A stretch of DNA of 64,000 nt from Gracilimonas sp040904925 (GTDB lineage Bacteria; Bacteroidota; Rhodothermia; Balneolales; Balneolaceae), in the NCBI GenBank assembly GCA_040904925.1, contig JBBDSP010000027.1:1-64000 (forward strand), in the 5' to 3' direction. Below the pieces are notes generated by a model. That model worked only from the letters and a program-made list of their open reading frames with translations, did not search any database and had not been told where the DNA came from. Shown in pieces: positions 34,614 to 43,783 of this stretch (the stretch's first letter is position 1; each line of letters opens with the position of its first letter). A program made the position numbers and the translations under genes.

Positions 34614-36216
34614 TTAACTGGCACAGCCCGGGCCGGTGCATTCTCCGAAGAGGTAGTACACATAATTACTTTCATTTAAAATAACACCTGCTTCTGGCAC
34701 GGCAATAACTTTATAGGAATAGGTATCTTCGAAATTGAAAGGAGGGCTGCTGATAATTTGCAGGTCTTCATTTATGATGAACGTATCGGTATATGAGGTG
34801 CTGGTTACGTTTGCAATTTGGCTCCAGCTCCCTGCTTCAAAACGCTTAAATACCCGGTATGAAGCGGCTCCTTCAATCGCATTCCAGCTTATTTTGGGGC
34901 TGTCATTGTCAATACTTGCCGTGATGTAAGGAGTTTCAATATACCCAACAGCGATATCATCGGGGTTAGTATCAACATCATTACTGACAGTATCATAGGA
35001 ATATAGATTGTCACCTACAGTTAATAACAGGCCGGCTATGTGAGGAGCGGCCATAGAGGTGCCACAATTTATCTCTATTCCTCCCCCGATTTTAAGAGAA
35101 TTCACGTTATCACCTGGCCCCCCATATTCTATTGGAGGATTCCCATAGTTTGACGCAGCGGCAGGATTACAAGAAAAAGCTGTTACAAATTGATCATTAT
35201 CATCATAAGCTGAGACAGTCCAGACATTAGAATGTTCGACCCTGGCAGGCGTGAAATGATCTGTATCCATGCCACTATTCCCAGCAGCTATTGTAAATCT
35301 TAATCCTGAATTAGCAGCATTTGTAACTGCTACATCAATGGATTGATTTTGATTATTTGGATCGTAAGCTCCTAAGCTCATATTTATAATATCATTTGAT
35401 GAAGCCTTACCCGCTACATAATTTACTCCATCAACTACATCAGAATATGTATTATCATTTGGATCTTGGTGCAATACTTTAACTGCCACTACTGTAGCAT
35501 CAGCAGCTACTCCAACTACGTCTTGAGAATTATCTTTTGCGGCAATTGTTCCGGCAACATGGGTTCCATGACCAACTATATCATCAGCACTTTCACTAGC
35601 TACAAATGAAGCGCTATTAATCACATCTATATTTAAGTCAGGGTGATCTAAATCAATTCCAGTATCAATTACCCAAGCTTTTTTACCTGTTCCATCCTGA
35701 GTGCCACCGACACGGTTTACACCCCAAGGAGTGGTTTGACTCATTAATAGACTTGCTTCAGATATACTTTTTGGAGAGCTGGATTTGAACTCTGAGTATG
35801 CTTCAAAAGCAAAGCGTCGATCTTGTTCAACAAAATCTACGTTAGGATTTCTTTTGATGCTTTCAAGTTGGCTATCCGTTAATTTGGCCGCAAAACCACG
35901 AAGGGCATGTTCATATCTACTTTTAACATTGGTTTCTTCAATCCCGAATTCAGCTATTTTGTTATTTACAAATTGAAGGGCTTCCTGGGCAACGTCATTA
36001 TTTATACGCCCTTCCCATTGATCTTTCAAAACTACAATGTACTCTCCCGGAATTAATTCTCCGGTTTGCTGTGCTGTCTGTTTAGCTTTCTGCAGCTTTT
36101 CTTGACTATCAGCAGGGGGGGGGGGTATTTTGAATCATGTTTTGTTCATTACAACTTGTTATTACGAATAAGGCAATAACACCAATTAGCAGATGTTTTA
36201 CATTAAATGTAGGCAT
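34614..36216 (-). pseudogene. Subtilisin-like (S8) lipoprotein peptidase, frame broken by a poly-G tract (possibly phase-variable)
   Basis: Read from the ATG at 36216, the gene starts with a lipoprotein signal (LFVITSC, then NEQNM). The frame then reaches a TGA just after an 11-C run (11 G on the plus strand). One C fewer, or two more, would join it to the rest: an I9-type propeptide region (YIVVLKD, DRRFAFEAY) and an S8 catalytic domain. Catalytic residues, counted from TTG-start residue 1 at 36029, are D122 (IDTGIDLDHPD), H154 (GHGTHVAG), N251 (AAGNSG) and S325 (CGTSMAAPH). A C-terminal Fn3-like region follows (ISWNAIEGAASYRVFKR). Span length is 1 base over a multiple of three. The 11-C state is translationally off unless slippage occurs. 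A TTG at 36029 in the main frame could start an internal product without export. A sequencing error in the homopolymer is also possible. Confidence 0.85.
36115..36125. repeat. Homopolymer tract of 11 G (11 C on the coding strand)
   Basis: An unusually long mononucleotide run for a moderately low-G+C genome. It sits about 90 bases inside the subtilase lipoprotein gene, right after the lipobox. Such tracts in signal-peptide regions are classic sites of slipped-strand mispairing. A tract of 10 or 13 would restore the frame. Confidence 0.95.
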
Positions 36217-36245
36217 CGTTTCTCCTGTCTTTATTTATTATTTAA

Positions 36246-36262
36246 TTGCTGATTATCAGCAA
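36246..36262. promoter_or_regulatory. Dyad in the divergent promoter region
   Basis: TTGCTGAT and ATCAGCAA form perfect 8-base arms around one central base. It lies in the 88-base gap between the divergent subtilase and beta-propeller genes. It could be an operator for either or both. Confidence 0.4.
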
Positions 36263-36304
36263 ATGCTACTTACAAGAGAACTTTAATAATAAAATGTTAC
36301 AATT

Positions 36305-37354
36305 ATGTTTATTGAAAATAATGTTTTTCGAAATACAACTCTTTTCATCCTTTTCTTAATATCCTTTATCGCAATGAGTTGCTCTACCGGTTCTGATGGA
36401 GAAAATGAATTAAATTTAGAGGGTAAGTTCAGTCTTGAATCATTCCAGAATCAAGAAACTTATTCAATAAAAGAAAACAGCGAATTTATTTTTATTGGAA
36501 CTGAATCGGGATTGTTTGCAAAACAAAAACCGGAAAGTACTTGGCTTGAGTTAATTAATGAGGATGTAAGCGTAAGGGCATTCGAGCAAATTTCAGAGAA
36601 TGAGATTATTGCGACTTTGTATTTTAATAACCAGGATTCAGCTACTATTGGTAGAACAATAAATTTTGGTGAAAGTTGGCTTCCGTACAGAAATGGTTTC
36701 GATCCTTTGTTCAACTCAATTCCAACGATCATTGAGCAATCAAAAAATGATGAAAATACTATATATGCCGGTGGCAGTATATTACGGGTAGCAAAATCTG
36801 CAGATAATGCTGAAAACTGGAACATTGTATTCGGTTCTTGGGAAGGTTTTGGAAGTATCTTTTTTATAAAGACCACAAGTAATAGTGTTTGGACAGGTGG
36901 AAGTACTGCAAAATTTGCACCTTTGCTTTACAGGTCAAACGATGATGGTGTAAATTGGGATGAAATACTAGTTGCAGAAAATGTAGAAACTATAGTATAC
37001 GATGTTGCAATTCATCATCAGGCTCCAAGCCGAATAATGGCAGGACTTGGGATAGGGATTTGTAAAACAACCGATGACGGTGAAACATGGAATACTGCTT
37101 TTAATCAAGCCGGAATTTATAGCTTTACCCAAAGCCCCCGCAATCCTGACATCGTTTACGCAAGTGGAAGAAATACCACTGGTACCCTGTTCTTCCTGGT
37201 CAGTGATGATTTTGGGGATACTTGGCAAACCATAGAATTTGAAGATAGCCCTGGAGAAATTCATGTAAACGATATGGTTTCAGTGATGGAGGATGGAAAA
37301 GAAGTTATTTATTTAGGCACTAATAAAGGGTTGTATGCTTTTATCGTTGAGTAG
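36305..37354 (+). CDS. Sortilin/BNR-type beta-propeller lipoprotein
   Basis: A 349-residue lipoprotein (lipobox IAMSC, Cys26). The body has repeated strands of Asp-box/BNR type: SNDDGVNWDE, TTDDGETWNT and SDDFGDTWQT, plus INFGESWLP. These mark a beta-propeller of the sortilin/VPS10 or photosystem-stability-like kind. FIGTESGLFA near the start and YLGTNKGLYAFIVE at the end are further blades. It probably binds a ligand or protein at the cell surface. It is divergent from the subtilase lipoprotein gene with a shared short promoter region. Confidence 0.8.
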   Translation: MFIENNVFRNTTLFILFLISFIAMSCSTGSDGENELNLEGKFSLESFQNQETYSIKENSEFIFIGTESGLFAKQKPESTWLELINEDVSVRAFEQISENEIIATLYFNNQDSATIGRTINFGESWLPYRNGFDPLFNSIPTIIEQSKNDENTIYAGGSILRVAKSADNAENWNIVFGSWEGFGSIFFIKTTSNSVWTGGSTAKFAPLLYRSNDDGVNWDEILVAENVETIVYDVAIHHQAPSRIMAGLGIGICKTTDDGETWNTAFNQAGIYSFTQSPRNPDIVYASGRNTTGTLFFLVSDDFGDTWQTIEFEDSPGEIHVNDMVSVMEDGKEVIYLGTNKGLYAFIVE

Positions 37355-37376
37355 TACACTTTAAAAAATTTAATTC

Positions 37377-37412
37377 AAAAACCCGTACTCAAACCAAGTG
37401 CGGGTTTTTTTA
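37377..37412 (+). terminator. Rho-independent terminator
   Basis: ACCCGTACT pairs with AGTGCGGGT (one G-T pair) and is followed by seven T on the plus strand. It ends the beta-propeller lipoprotein gene. Confidence 0.85.
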
Positions 37413-37528
37413 TGATCGATAGTTTCAATCAGCCTAATTGTAAATCCTTTTAAATAATTACTTAGGGAATGGAACCGTAGCTGTCCAATATTGTTTAATA
37501 AATAGAATATTCACAGAAAATAAGTTTC

Positions 37529-38038
37529 TTGATCATGAGTATTGAAACACTAAACGGAGTAAGAAAAATGGAAGTAAACATAGGAATTTCCGAAGAACAC
37601 AGAGAGAAAATAGCTAAAGGATTGTCAAAGGTGTTAGCTGATTCATATCTCTTGTATTTAAAAACCCACAACTATCACTGGAATGTAACCGGTGAATTAT
37701 TTCATCAGTTGCACGAGCAATTTGAACAGCAGTATACAGAATTGGCAGCTGCAATCGATGAAATTGCAGAACGCATTCGGGCAATTGGATTCAGGGCACC
37801 GGGCTCGTTCAAAGAATTCAACGAAATTACATCCATAGAAGAAGACACCGATCAGCCGAAAGCCATGGAAATGGTTAAACGATTAGCGAAAGCCAATGAG
37901 CAGGTAATTCGTACGGCACGCGAAGCACTTAAACCTGCAAATGCTGCCGAAGATGAAGCCACGATCGATCTGTTAACCGAACGCCTGACAGTGCATTCCA
38001 AAACCGCGTGGATGTTAAGAAGCCATCTCGAAGAATAA
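37529..38038 (+). CDS. dps: Dps-family ferritin-like DNA-protection protein
   Basis: A 169-residue Dps monomer. The motif NYHWNVTGELFHQLHEQFEQQYTELAAAIDEIAERI holds the ferroxidase ligands (His51, the Glu/Asp pair) in the Dps intersubunit arrangement. Helix D lies near TVHSKTAWMLRSHL. There is no lysine-rich N-tail, so DNA binding may be weak or absent. An internal ATG (MEVNIGI) is an alternative start, 13 residues later. It oxidises and stores iron in a 12-mer under oxidative stress. CsbD and MscS follow. Confidence 0.93.
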   Translation: MIMSIETLNGVRKMEVNIGISEEHREKIAKGLSKVLADSYLLYLKTHNYHWNVTGELFHQLHEQFEQQYTELAAAIDEIAERIRAIGFRAPGSFKEFNEITSIEEDTDQPKAMEMVKRLAKANEQVIRTAREALKPANAAEDEATIDLLTERLTVHSKTAWMLRSHLEE

Positions 38039-38040
38039 TA

Positions 38041-38071
38041 ATTCGTTAATCGGAATTACCCATTAACGAAT
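38041..38071. repeat. Short hairpin with degenerate copies (element E)
   Basis: ATTCGTTAAT (38041-38050) pairs with ATTAACGAAT (38062-38071). Three further ATTAACGA/GATCAACGA-type words follow to about 38098. It lies between dps and the CsbD gene and shares words with element C. Confidence 0.65.
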
Positions 38072-38113
38072 CACGAGTTAACGATTAACGATCAACGAAA
38101 AACAGAGAGAATT

Positions 38114-38299
38114 ATGAATGATTTGACCCTAAAAGGAACCTGGAAAGAAGCGAAAGGAAAATTGAAACAAAAATACGCAGATCTCACTGATGATGATCTG
38201 GCCTTTACAGAAGGTAAAGAAGATGAATTGCTCGGTCGTCTTCAGAAAAAGCTGGGCAAGACCAAAGATGAAATCAAAAAAGAATTAGCCGAGCTTTGA
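38114..38299 (+). CDS. CsbD-family stress protein
   Basis: A 61-residue protein of the CsbD type. LKGTWKEAKGKLKQKYADLTDDDLAF and GKEDELLGRLQKKLGKTKDEI match the family throughout. CsbD proteins are general-stress small proteins of unknown mechanism. Close placement after dps, separated by element E, and a terminator afterwards suggest a stress operon or read-through pair. Confidence 0.93.
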   Translation: MNDLTLKGTWKEAKGKLKQKYADLTDDDLAFTEGKEDELLGRLQKKLGKTKDEIKKELAEL

Positions 38300-38318
38300 T
38301 ACTAATATGATCTTAACT

Positions 38319-38345
38319 AAGGAAGGGATTTTCCTTCCTTTTTTT
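38319..38345 (+). terminator. Rho-independent terminator
   Basis: AAGGAAGG pairs with CCTTCCTT around a 6-base loop and is followed by five further T. It ends the CsbD gene. Confidence 0.8.
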
Positions 38346-38428
38346 ATGAACTAAATATTATAGGATACTCACGTATATATTAGTGATATTCATTCAGTAA
38401 AAATTTTATAACTAAATCAGCTTACTAA

Positions 38429-39247
38429 ATGGAAAACTTTAACATAAACCCGGATGACTTAATGAATTTTGTGACCACATTCGGTCCAAAATTACTTGCA
38501 GCGATTGCTACTCTTGTTATTGGTCTTTGGATCGTAAAATTTGTGGTTAAAGGTGTGACGAAAGCACTTAACAGAAGCAGTGTGGATGATGCATTGGTTG
38601 CCTTTTTGAAAAGTCTCGTTTCCATTCTGTTAAAAGTGATGGTGTACATCACAGCACTGTCAATGTTGGGAATTCAAATGACTTCCTTCATTGCTGTTTT
38701 AGGTGCGGCCGGTTTAGCGGTTGGTTTAGCGCTGCAGGGAAGCCTGTCGAATTTTGCAGGTGGAGTGCTGATCTTGTTTTTCAAGCCATTCAAAGCCGGA
38801 GATTTTATTGAGCGGGGGAGTGAGTCCGGAACCGTAGAACGAATTGATATTCTATACACGGTACTCCAAACTCCAAATAATCAGGAGATCGTGATCCCAA
38901 ACGGGCAGCTTGCAAACGCAGCGGTCACCAATTACTCTGCCAAAGAAACGCGACGTGCGGTATTCCCTGTTGGCATCGGGTATACTTCTGATGTAAAAAA
39001 AGCGCGTGAAGTAATTCTTCGGGTGCTTAAAGAAGATGAACGAATACTGGAGGATCCGGAGCCTATCGTTGTGCTCACAAATTTAGGAGATAGTTCACTT
39101 GACCTTTCTGCTCGGGCATGGACCACTACGGAAAATTACTGGGGCTTTTTCTGGGATAATCTTGAAAAGATAAAAGAAGAGCTGGATAAAGAAGGAATTG
39201 AAATTCCATTTCCTCAGCGGGATGTTCACTTGATTAAGGAAGACTGA
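38429..39247 (+). CDS. mscS: Small-conductance mechanosensitive channel (MscS)
   Basis: A 272-residue channel protein with three N-terminal helices. The third, pore-lining helix is read in VLGAAGLAVGLALQGSLSNFAGGVLIL, a very close match to MscS. The cytosolic beta domain follows (GDFIERGSESGTVERIDILYTVLQTPNNQEIVIPNG) and then the alpha/beta C-terminal domain. It releases solutes on hypo-osmotic shock. Length is near E. coli MscS (286). Confidence 0.94.
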   Translation: MENFNINPDDLMNFVTTFGPKLLAAIATLVIGLWIVKFVVKGVTKALNRSSVDDALVAFLKSLVSILLKVMVYITALSMLGIQMTSFIAVLGAAGLAVGLALQGSLSNFAGGVLILFFKPFKAGDFIERGSESGTVERIDILYTVLQTPNNQEIVIPNGQLANAAVTNYSAKETRRAVFPVGIGYTSDVKKAREVILRVLKEDERILEDPEPIVVLTNLGDSSLDLSARAWTTTENYWGFFWDNLEKIKEELDKEGIEIPFPQRDVHLIKED

Positions 39248-39275
39248 TTTGTCTTTAGCTTTTAGCCGTCAGCTC

Positions 39276-39312
39276 TCAGCAATCAGTTTTTCTTAAAAAT
39301 ACTGATTGCTGA
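39276..39312. repeat. Hairpin with degenerate copies (element F)
   Basis: TCAGCAATCAGT (39276-39287) pairs with ACTGATTGCTGA (39301-39312). Degenerate copies flank it (CCGTCAGCTC left, TCTGAACGCTGATAGC right). It lies in the 295-base gap between the MscS and DUF349 genes. The rest of that gap holds a promoter candidate. Confidence 0.65.
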
Positions 39313-39409
39313 AGTCTGAACGCTGATAGCTTTTAGGATTTTACTCCAATAAATCATTTTTATAAACTTTGGATTCAGTATTACAAGCCAACAATACGCG
39401 CCTATCTAA

Positions 39410-39438
39410 TTGGCTTAAAACATTTTGCTATAGTTTTG
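39410..39438 (+). promoter_or_regulatory. Bacteroidota-type promoter candidate for the DUF349 gene
   Basis: TTG (39410-39412) is followed after 18 bases by TAGTTTTG (39431-39438), matching TAnnTTTG at -7. The start codon lies about 100 bases downstream. Confidence 0.4.
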
Positions 39439-39542
39439 CTTAAAATTGCCAAAGATTGAGCAGATATATTATCTTATCTGTTCTATTAAAGAAGGCTTCG
39501 AGCCGTTAAATCATAAAGAACTACGAGGAAAGGAAGGTTACT

Positions 39543-41657
39543 GTGGAGAACCTGGAGCAAAACAATATCGATTCTGAAGAACAAAAGAAAACTAAAGACG
39601 AATTAGAAAACAAAGCTGAGGATACTGCTTCTGAAGAAAAGGAAGCCAAAACTGTGGAAACTGATGCACCGAAAGCAGAGGCAGAACCGGTTGCTGAACC
39701 GGAAAAAGAAGCTGAAACCGAAACGGATGTTGAAGCGGTAGAATCAGATCCTGAAGAAGAAACCGCGAGTGAGTCAGAACCGGAAGTGACTGAAGAGGTT
39801 GACGAGGCTGACGAAAAAGATCAGGAAGAGCCGAAAGGTAAATCTGAGGAAACTGAAACTGAAGTTGAGGCGGAAGAAAAGAAAGATCCTGAAGCTGAAT
39901 CTGGAGAATCTGAAACTGAAGTGGATACAGAGGCAAAAGCTGAAAGTGAGGAAGAAACAGAAGAAGATCCGGATGCTTTCTATGGTGATATTGTAGATCG
40001 AGCCAAAGAATTAGTGGTTCAGACAGACTGGGCTTTTGTGACAACGGAATTAGCTAATCTCGCCCAAAAAGTAACGGAAGGACCTGAATCAGCAAATGAG
40101 AAAGCAAGTAAGCTGATCGACGAATTTCAGGAACTGCGTGATGATTTCGAAGAGAAGAAAAGAAAACACTACGAAGAACAGAATCGTAAGAAAGAAGAAA
40201 ATCTCACGAAAAAGAAAGAGCTGCTAAAATCACTTTCGTCCATCATAAGTGAAGAAAAATGGTCGGCCACTAAAGAAGTGGGGAAGATCAAAGGGCAGTG
40301 GGAGTCTATTAAATTATTACCTCAGGGTGAAGCTGAATCACTGGAGAAACGCTTCAAAGAGCTGATGGATGAATTTGAAGATCACAAAGTAGACCGCCTT
40401 GTTAAAAAGCTTCAGGAAGAGGAAGAAAACCTTGAGCTAAAGCTGTTGCTGCTCGATAAAATGGACGGTCTTGTTAAAAAGCTGGAAGAAGAATCTCCGG
40501 ACTTCGATAAGCTTGAAGATGAATTCAATAAGCTGATCTCCCAGTGGAGAAAAGTAGGGCGCGTTCCTTCCGAAAAAAATCAATCGCTTTGGGATCGCTT
40601 TAATGCGGTTCAGGATACCTTCAACGAAGCACGCTTTAAGTTCGATAAGGAATACCGCAAGGTTATAGAAAAAGCGCTGGAGAAGAAAAAGAAACTGATC
40701 AAAGAAGCAGAGGCTTTAGTAGATCAGGAAAATATTGCGAAGGCTGCACGTAAAGTTAATAAGCTTCATAAAGCGTGGAAAAAAGCGGGGAATCTTCCTC
40801 AGAAAGAAGAGAATGAAATGTGGGATCTGTTCAAGGCTGCCACAGATAAGTTCAACGAAATAAAGTCGGAGAATATAGATCTGCTTCGTGAGCAAGAGGA
40901 AAAAAATCTTGAGAAAAAATATCAGCTGATCGAGAAGGCGAAAGAAGAAAAGGATACCGAAGAATTTGACAAAGGTCATCAGACTATGCAGAATCTGATG
41001 AACCAGTGGAAGAAGATCGGGCCGGTTCCCCGGAAGAAATCTTCTAAGATCTGGAAGCAGTTTAAAGGTGCGATGGATGAGTTTTATGATCGCCGGCGTG
41101 AAGCTTTTAAAGGAGAGCGAAAAGATCAAAAAGAAAATCTTGCCAAGAAAGAAGAGATCCTTGAAAAACTCAGAGAATTAGGGAAGCATGACGATCCGGC
41201 GCTGGCCGTTCAGGAAGCTAAAAAGCTGCAGGAAGAATTCAAAGATGTCGGTTATGTTCCTATTAAAATGAAGAACAAGATCTGGAAGCAGTATCGTGAA
41301 GCCTGCGATGTGATCTACGATCGTTATCGTGCATTGGGATCCGATCTTGGCTTAGAGAAGAAACTGGCTAATCAGGGTATCGATCCTGATTCAAGAAAAG
41401 ATATCATCAAGTATCAAAAAGAACGCGACAAGCTAAAGAAAGAAGTTTCAAGACTTGAAAGTGAAATGATCCAATTTGAGGAGGCTAAAACATATTTTAA
41501 GCCGACCAATCGGGGAAATAAACTTAAGGATGAACTTCAGGAGAAAATTGATAAAGCCGATAAAGCGATCGAAGAAAAGCAGGATCGTATTTTTGAACTG
41601 AAGAAAGAAATAGATCAGCTTAAAAGGTCAGGCGATACTAATGACGAAGAAGAGTAA
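39543..41657 (+). CDS. DUF349-repeat protein with an acidic N-terminal tail
   Basis: A 704-residue protein whose first 150 residues are almost entirely Glu/Asp/Lys/Thr/Ala/Pro (low complexity). Five DUF349 repeats of 65-80 residues then follow: LPQGEAESLEKRFKEL, RVPSEKNQSLWDRF, NLPQKEENEMWDLF, PVPRKKSSKIWKQF and YVPIKMKNKIWKQY. Each has the W-x-x-F/Y and D-x-(F/I)-x-x-R signature. A C-terminal coiled coil (residues 620-700) ends it. It starts with GTG, preceded by AAGGAAGG. The role of DUF349 is unknown; the charged repeats could bind nucleic acid. Confidence 0.85.
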   Translation: MENLEQNNIDSEEQKKTKDELENKAEDTASEEKEAKTVETDAPKAEAEPVAEPEKEAETETDVEAVESDPEEETASESEPEVTEEVDEADEKDQEEPKGKSEETETEVEAEEKKDPEAESGESETEVDTEAKAESEEETEEDPDAFYGDIVDRAKELVVQTDWAFVTTELANLAQKVTEGPESANEKASKLIDEFQELRDDFEEKKRKHYEEQNRKKEENLTKKKELLKSLSSIISEEKWSATKEVGKIKGQWESIKLLPQGEAESLEKRFKELMDEFEDHKVDRLVKKLQEEEENLELKLLLLDKMDGLVKKLEEESPDFDKLEDEFNKLISQWRKVGRVPSEKNQSLWDRFNAVQDTFNEARFKFDKEYRKVIEKALEKKKKLIKEAEALVDQENIAKAARKVNKLHKAWKKAGNLPQKEENEMWDLFKAATDKFNEIKSENIDLLREQEEKNLEKKYQLIEKAKEEKDTEEFDKGHQTMQNLMNQWKKIGPVPRKKSSKIWKQFKGAMDEFYDRRREAFKGERKDQKENLAKKEEILEKLRELGKHDDPALAVQEAKKLQEEFKDVGYVPIKMKNKIWKQYREACDVIYDRYRALGSDLGLEKKLANQGIDPDSRKDIIKYQKERDKLKKEVSRLESEMIQFEEAKTYFKPTNRGNKLKDELQEKIDKADKAIEEKQDRIFELKKEIDQLKRSGDTNDEEE

Positions 41658-41835
41658 GATTCCTTCTTTTTTTTAGTTAATAATTTTTTACACTTATTAA
41701 CAGGTTGGTATACAAGAGTGAATTATTAGGATAACAAATTTGGCAACTCTGAAATACTTGGCAAAATTATGATTAGTAGGGTTATAATGATCTAAATAAA
41801 GGTCATTGTGTATAATATTAGGTAGAATAAAGGAC

Positions 41836-42720
41836 GTGAATAAAAGCATAGATATAAAATTTTGGGGAGTCAGAGGCTCTACACCGTGCGCAAACAGTGA
41901 GAATATGAACTATGGGGGTAATACGACTTGTGTAGAGATTGCGGGGCTTGATGAACTCTTGATATTTGATTGTGGAACCGGATTTAGGAATTTAGGCAAT
42001 GAGTTGATACGTTCGGGCGAGCATCTCAGAGGAAGAGTTTTTATTACACATCCACATTGGGATCATCTGCAGGGCTTTCCTTTCTTCAAACCATTCTATG
42101 ACAGGGAAAGCTGGTTCAGGATCTACATGCCCCCACAGGGAGAAATTGGGTGTAAAGAAATTCTACAGGGACATATGTCTAATACCTTTTTCCCCGTATC
42201 TATGGATATGCTTGAGGCCGATCTTGATTGTGAAACCTTCCAGCCCGGAAAAAAATTATTTGACGATTATTCAGTTGAATATATGTGGGCAACTCATACA
42301 GTGCCAACTGCTATCTATAAGATCAGAATTGGGGATATAAGTATTGTCTTCAGTCCCGATAATGAACTGATGCAAGACGATGGAGTGAATACAATTAAAT
42401 TCCAGAAAGCATTCAGAGCTTTTATTCATGAAGCAGATCTTTTGATCCACGACGGGCAGTTTTCAAGAGAAGTATATAAGGACAAAATTGGGTGGGGACA
42501 TTCAGCCTGGGAGGATGCGGTAGGTATAGCTGCGGAGGAAAAGGTACAAAGACTGGTATTGACACATCATGATCCTGACAATGATGATGAAGCATTAGCT
42601 GACATAGAAAAGAAAATGATAGAAAATGACGGCTCCGATTTTACAGAGCTCAGTTTAGCTAAAGAGGGACAGACCGTAAGCCTGCCCCTGAATAAAGCCA
42701 ATAAAGAAGTTACTGAGTAG
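41836..42720 (+). CDS. MBL-fold metallo-hydrolase (phosphodiesterase-like)
   Basis: A 294-residue cytosolic metallo-hydrolase. The start is placed at GTG (NKSIDIKFWGVRGSTP) rather than at an upstream TTG, because the family begins with this strand. ITHPHWDHLQGFP holds the HxHxDH zinc motif. SPDNE and IHDGQF carry further ligands, and LVLTHHDPD the last histidine. It resembles RNase Z-like and cyclic-nucleotide phosphodiesterase-type MBL proteins (PF12706). The substrate is unknown. It is a single gene, converging with the small outer-membrane protein gene. Confidence 0.85.
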   Translation: MNKSIDIKFWGVRGSTPCANSENMNYGGNTTCVEIAGLDELLIFDCGTGFRNLGNELIRSGEHLRGRVFITHPHWDHLQGFPFFKPFYDRESWFRIYMPPQGEIGCKEILQGHMSNTFFPVSMDMLEADLDCETFQPGKKLFDDYSVEYMWATHTVPTAIYKIRIGDISIVFSPDNELMQDDGVNTIKFQKAFRAFIHEADLLIHDGQFSREVYKDKIGWGHSAWEDAVGIAAEEKVQRLVLTHHDPDNDDEALADIEKKMIENDGSDFTELSLAKEGQTVSLPLNKANKEVTE

Positions 42721-42722
42721 TT

Positions 42723-43202
42723 TTAGAAGTAGTACCTGATTCCAAGGGCTCCGTTGCCATCAAAATCTGTATCAGGAACCAAGTTTAGTATAGGCACCGC
42801 TTCCACAAAAATATCTACTTGCGAATTAGGAATGATGTAATTCAATCCAAAAGGCACTCTTATACCTACCCTTGCATCAGGATCACTCAGTACCATGCGT
42901 GCGCCAACTCCGTAATAAAAAGCAAGGTCACCTTCTTCAACACCTGTTAACCAATTATGCAGCAGGTAATCTCCGTGTAGGTGAAGTGCATCATTTCTGC
43001 CGAATGACCATGCGGCGCCAAATGCAAAAGCACTACGGTTGTTGTTCCATGCCTTTACTGAGACACCGGTAGGTTCCCCTAACATTACACCAATTCCTAA
43101 GTTTCCTCCCTGCCCATTAGCTTGAGCCTGAGCTTTGTCTGGTGAAAAAATTAGAAATCCGATAGCAATTAATAGTACTGATAGTAGTTTGGTTGTATTC
43201 AT
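42723..43202 (-). CDS. Small outer-membrane beta-barrel protein
   Basis: A 159-residue exported protein (signal peptide cut near residue 26, AQAQ). It has alternating strands and ends in an aromatic tail (ALGIRYYF), typical of outer-membrane barrels. The phrase GIGVMLGEPTGVSVKAW and the final DFDGNGALGIRYYF fit the small DUF3996-type porin-like families. No lipobox is seen. It diverges from the arsenosugar genes. Confidence 0.72.
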   Translation of the reverse strand: MNTTKLLSVLLIAIGFLIFSPDKAQAQANGQGGNLGIGVMLGEPTGVSVKAWNNNRSAFAFGAAWSFGRNDALHLHGDYLLHNWLTGVEEGDLAFYYGVGARMVLSDPDARVGIRVPFGLNYIIPNSQVDIFVEAVPILNLVPDTDFDGNGALGIRYYF

Positions 43203-43382
43203 TTTATAGTTGGTTAATTTGAGTTTCTATCTAATTAAATGGGAAAAGGGGTGAAAATGTTTCAATTTTATAAAAATTAATGAGTTCTTAGGAGGCAAAC
43301 ACTTCTGTCAAATTATTTACTTAGTAAGAACACTATATAAGCAAACGTCTAACACAAAACTATTATCAAACAGGAATTTATT

Positions 43383-43718
43383 ATGAGCAAGACCTACTAT
43401 AAGCCGGAAGACCTAAAAAAGTTTGGCGAAATTACCGAATGGCAAGAAAAAATGGGTGAGAAGTTCTTTGATTACTATGGGGAAGTCTTTGAAGAAGGGG
43501 CGTTGACCAAAAGAGAGAAAGCCCTTATTGCCCTGGCCGTTGCACATACGGTACAGTGTCCATACTGCATAGATGCCTACACTTCTGAAAGTCTGGAAAA
43601 TGGAGCAAGCGAAGAGCAAATGATGGAAGCAGTTCATGTTTCGGCAGCTATACGCGGAGGGTCATCTTTGGTGCATGGCGTACAAATGATGAATAAAGTG
43701 AAAGGTCTTTCTATGTAA
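43383..43718 (+). CDS. Carboxymuconolactone decarboxylase-like protein of arsenosugar clusters
   Basis: A 111-residue AhpD-like protein with the redox CPYC motif at residues 59-62 (VAHTVQCPYCIDAYTSE). The sequence DYYGEVFEEGALTKREKALIALAVAH matches the arsenosugar-biosynthesis-associated peroxidase-like family (TIGR04169 type). It probably handles a peroxide or an arsenic-thiol exchange step. It lies 65 bases before arsS and probably shares its transcript. Confidence 0.82.
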   Translation: MSKTYYKPEDLKKFGEITEWQEKMGEKFFDYYGEVFEEGALTKREKALIALAVAHTVQCPYCIDAYTSESLENGASEEQMMEAVHVSAAIRGGSSLVHGVQMMNKVKGLSM

Positions 43719-43783
43719 AACAAAAGCGGAATGATCCGTCCCAAAAACTATTTATTAAAAGAAAGATTTTAGTAGTTATTATT

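Noticed and set aside
34614..36029. Subtilase as an intact gene starting at the TTG at 36029
   Set aside because: That start omits the signal peptide and propeptide start, which are plainly present upstream in another frame. An untargeted subtilase is unlikely.
39592..40044. 150-residue minus-strand ORF rich in Leu, Gln and Pro
   Set aside because: It is the antisense reading of the GAA/GAG-rich acidic tail of the DUF349 protein; composition explains it.
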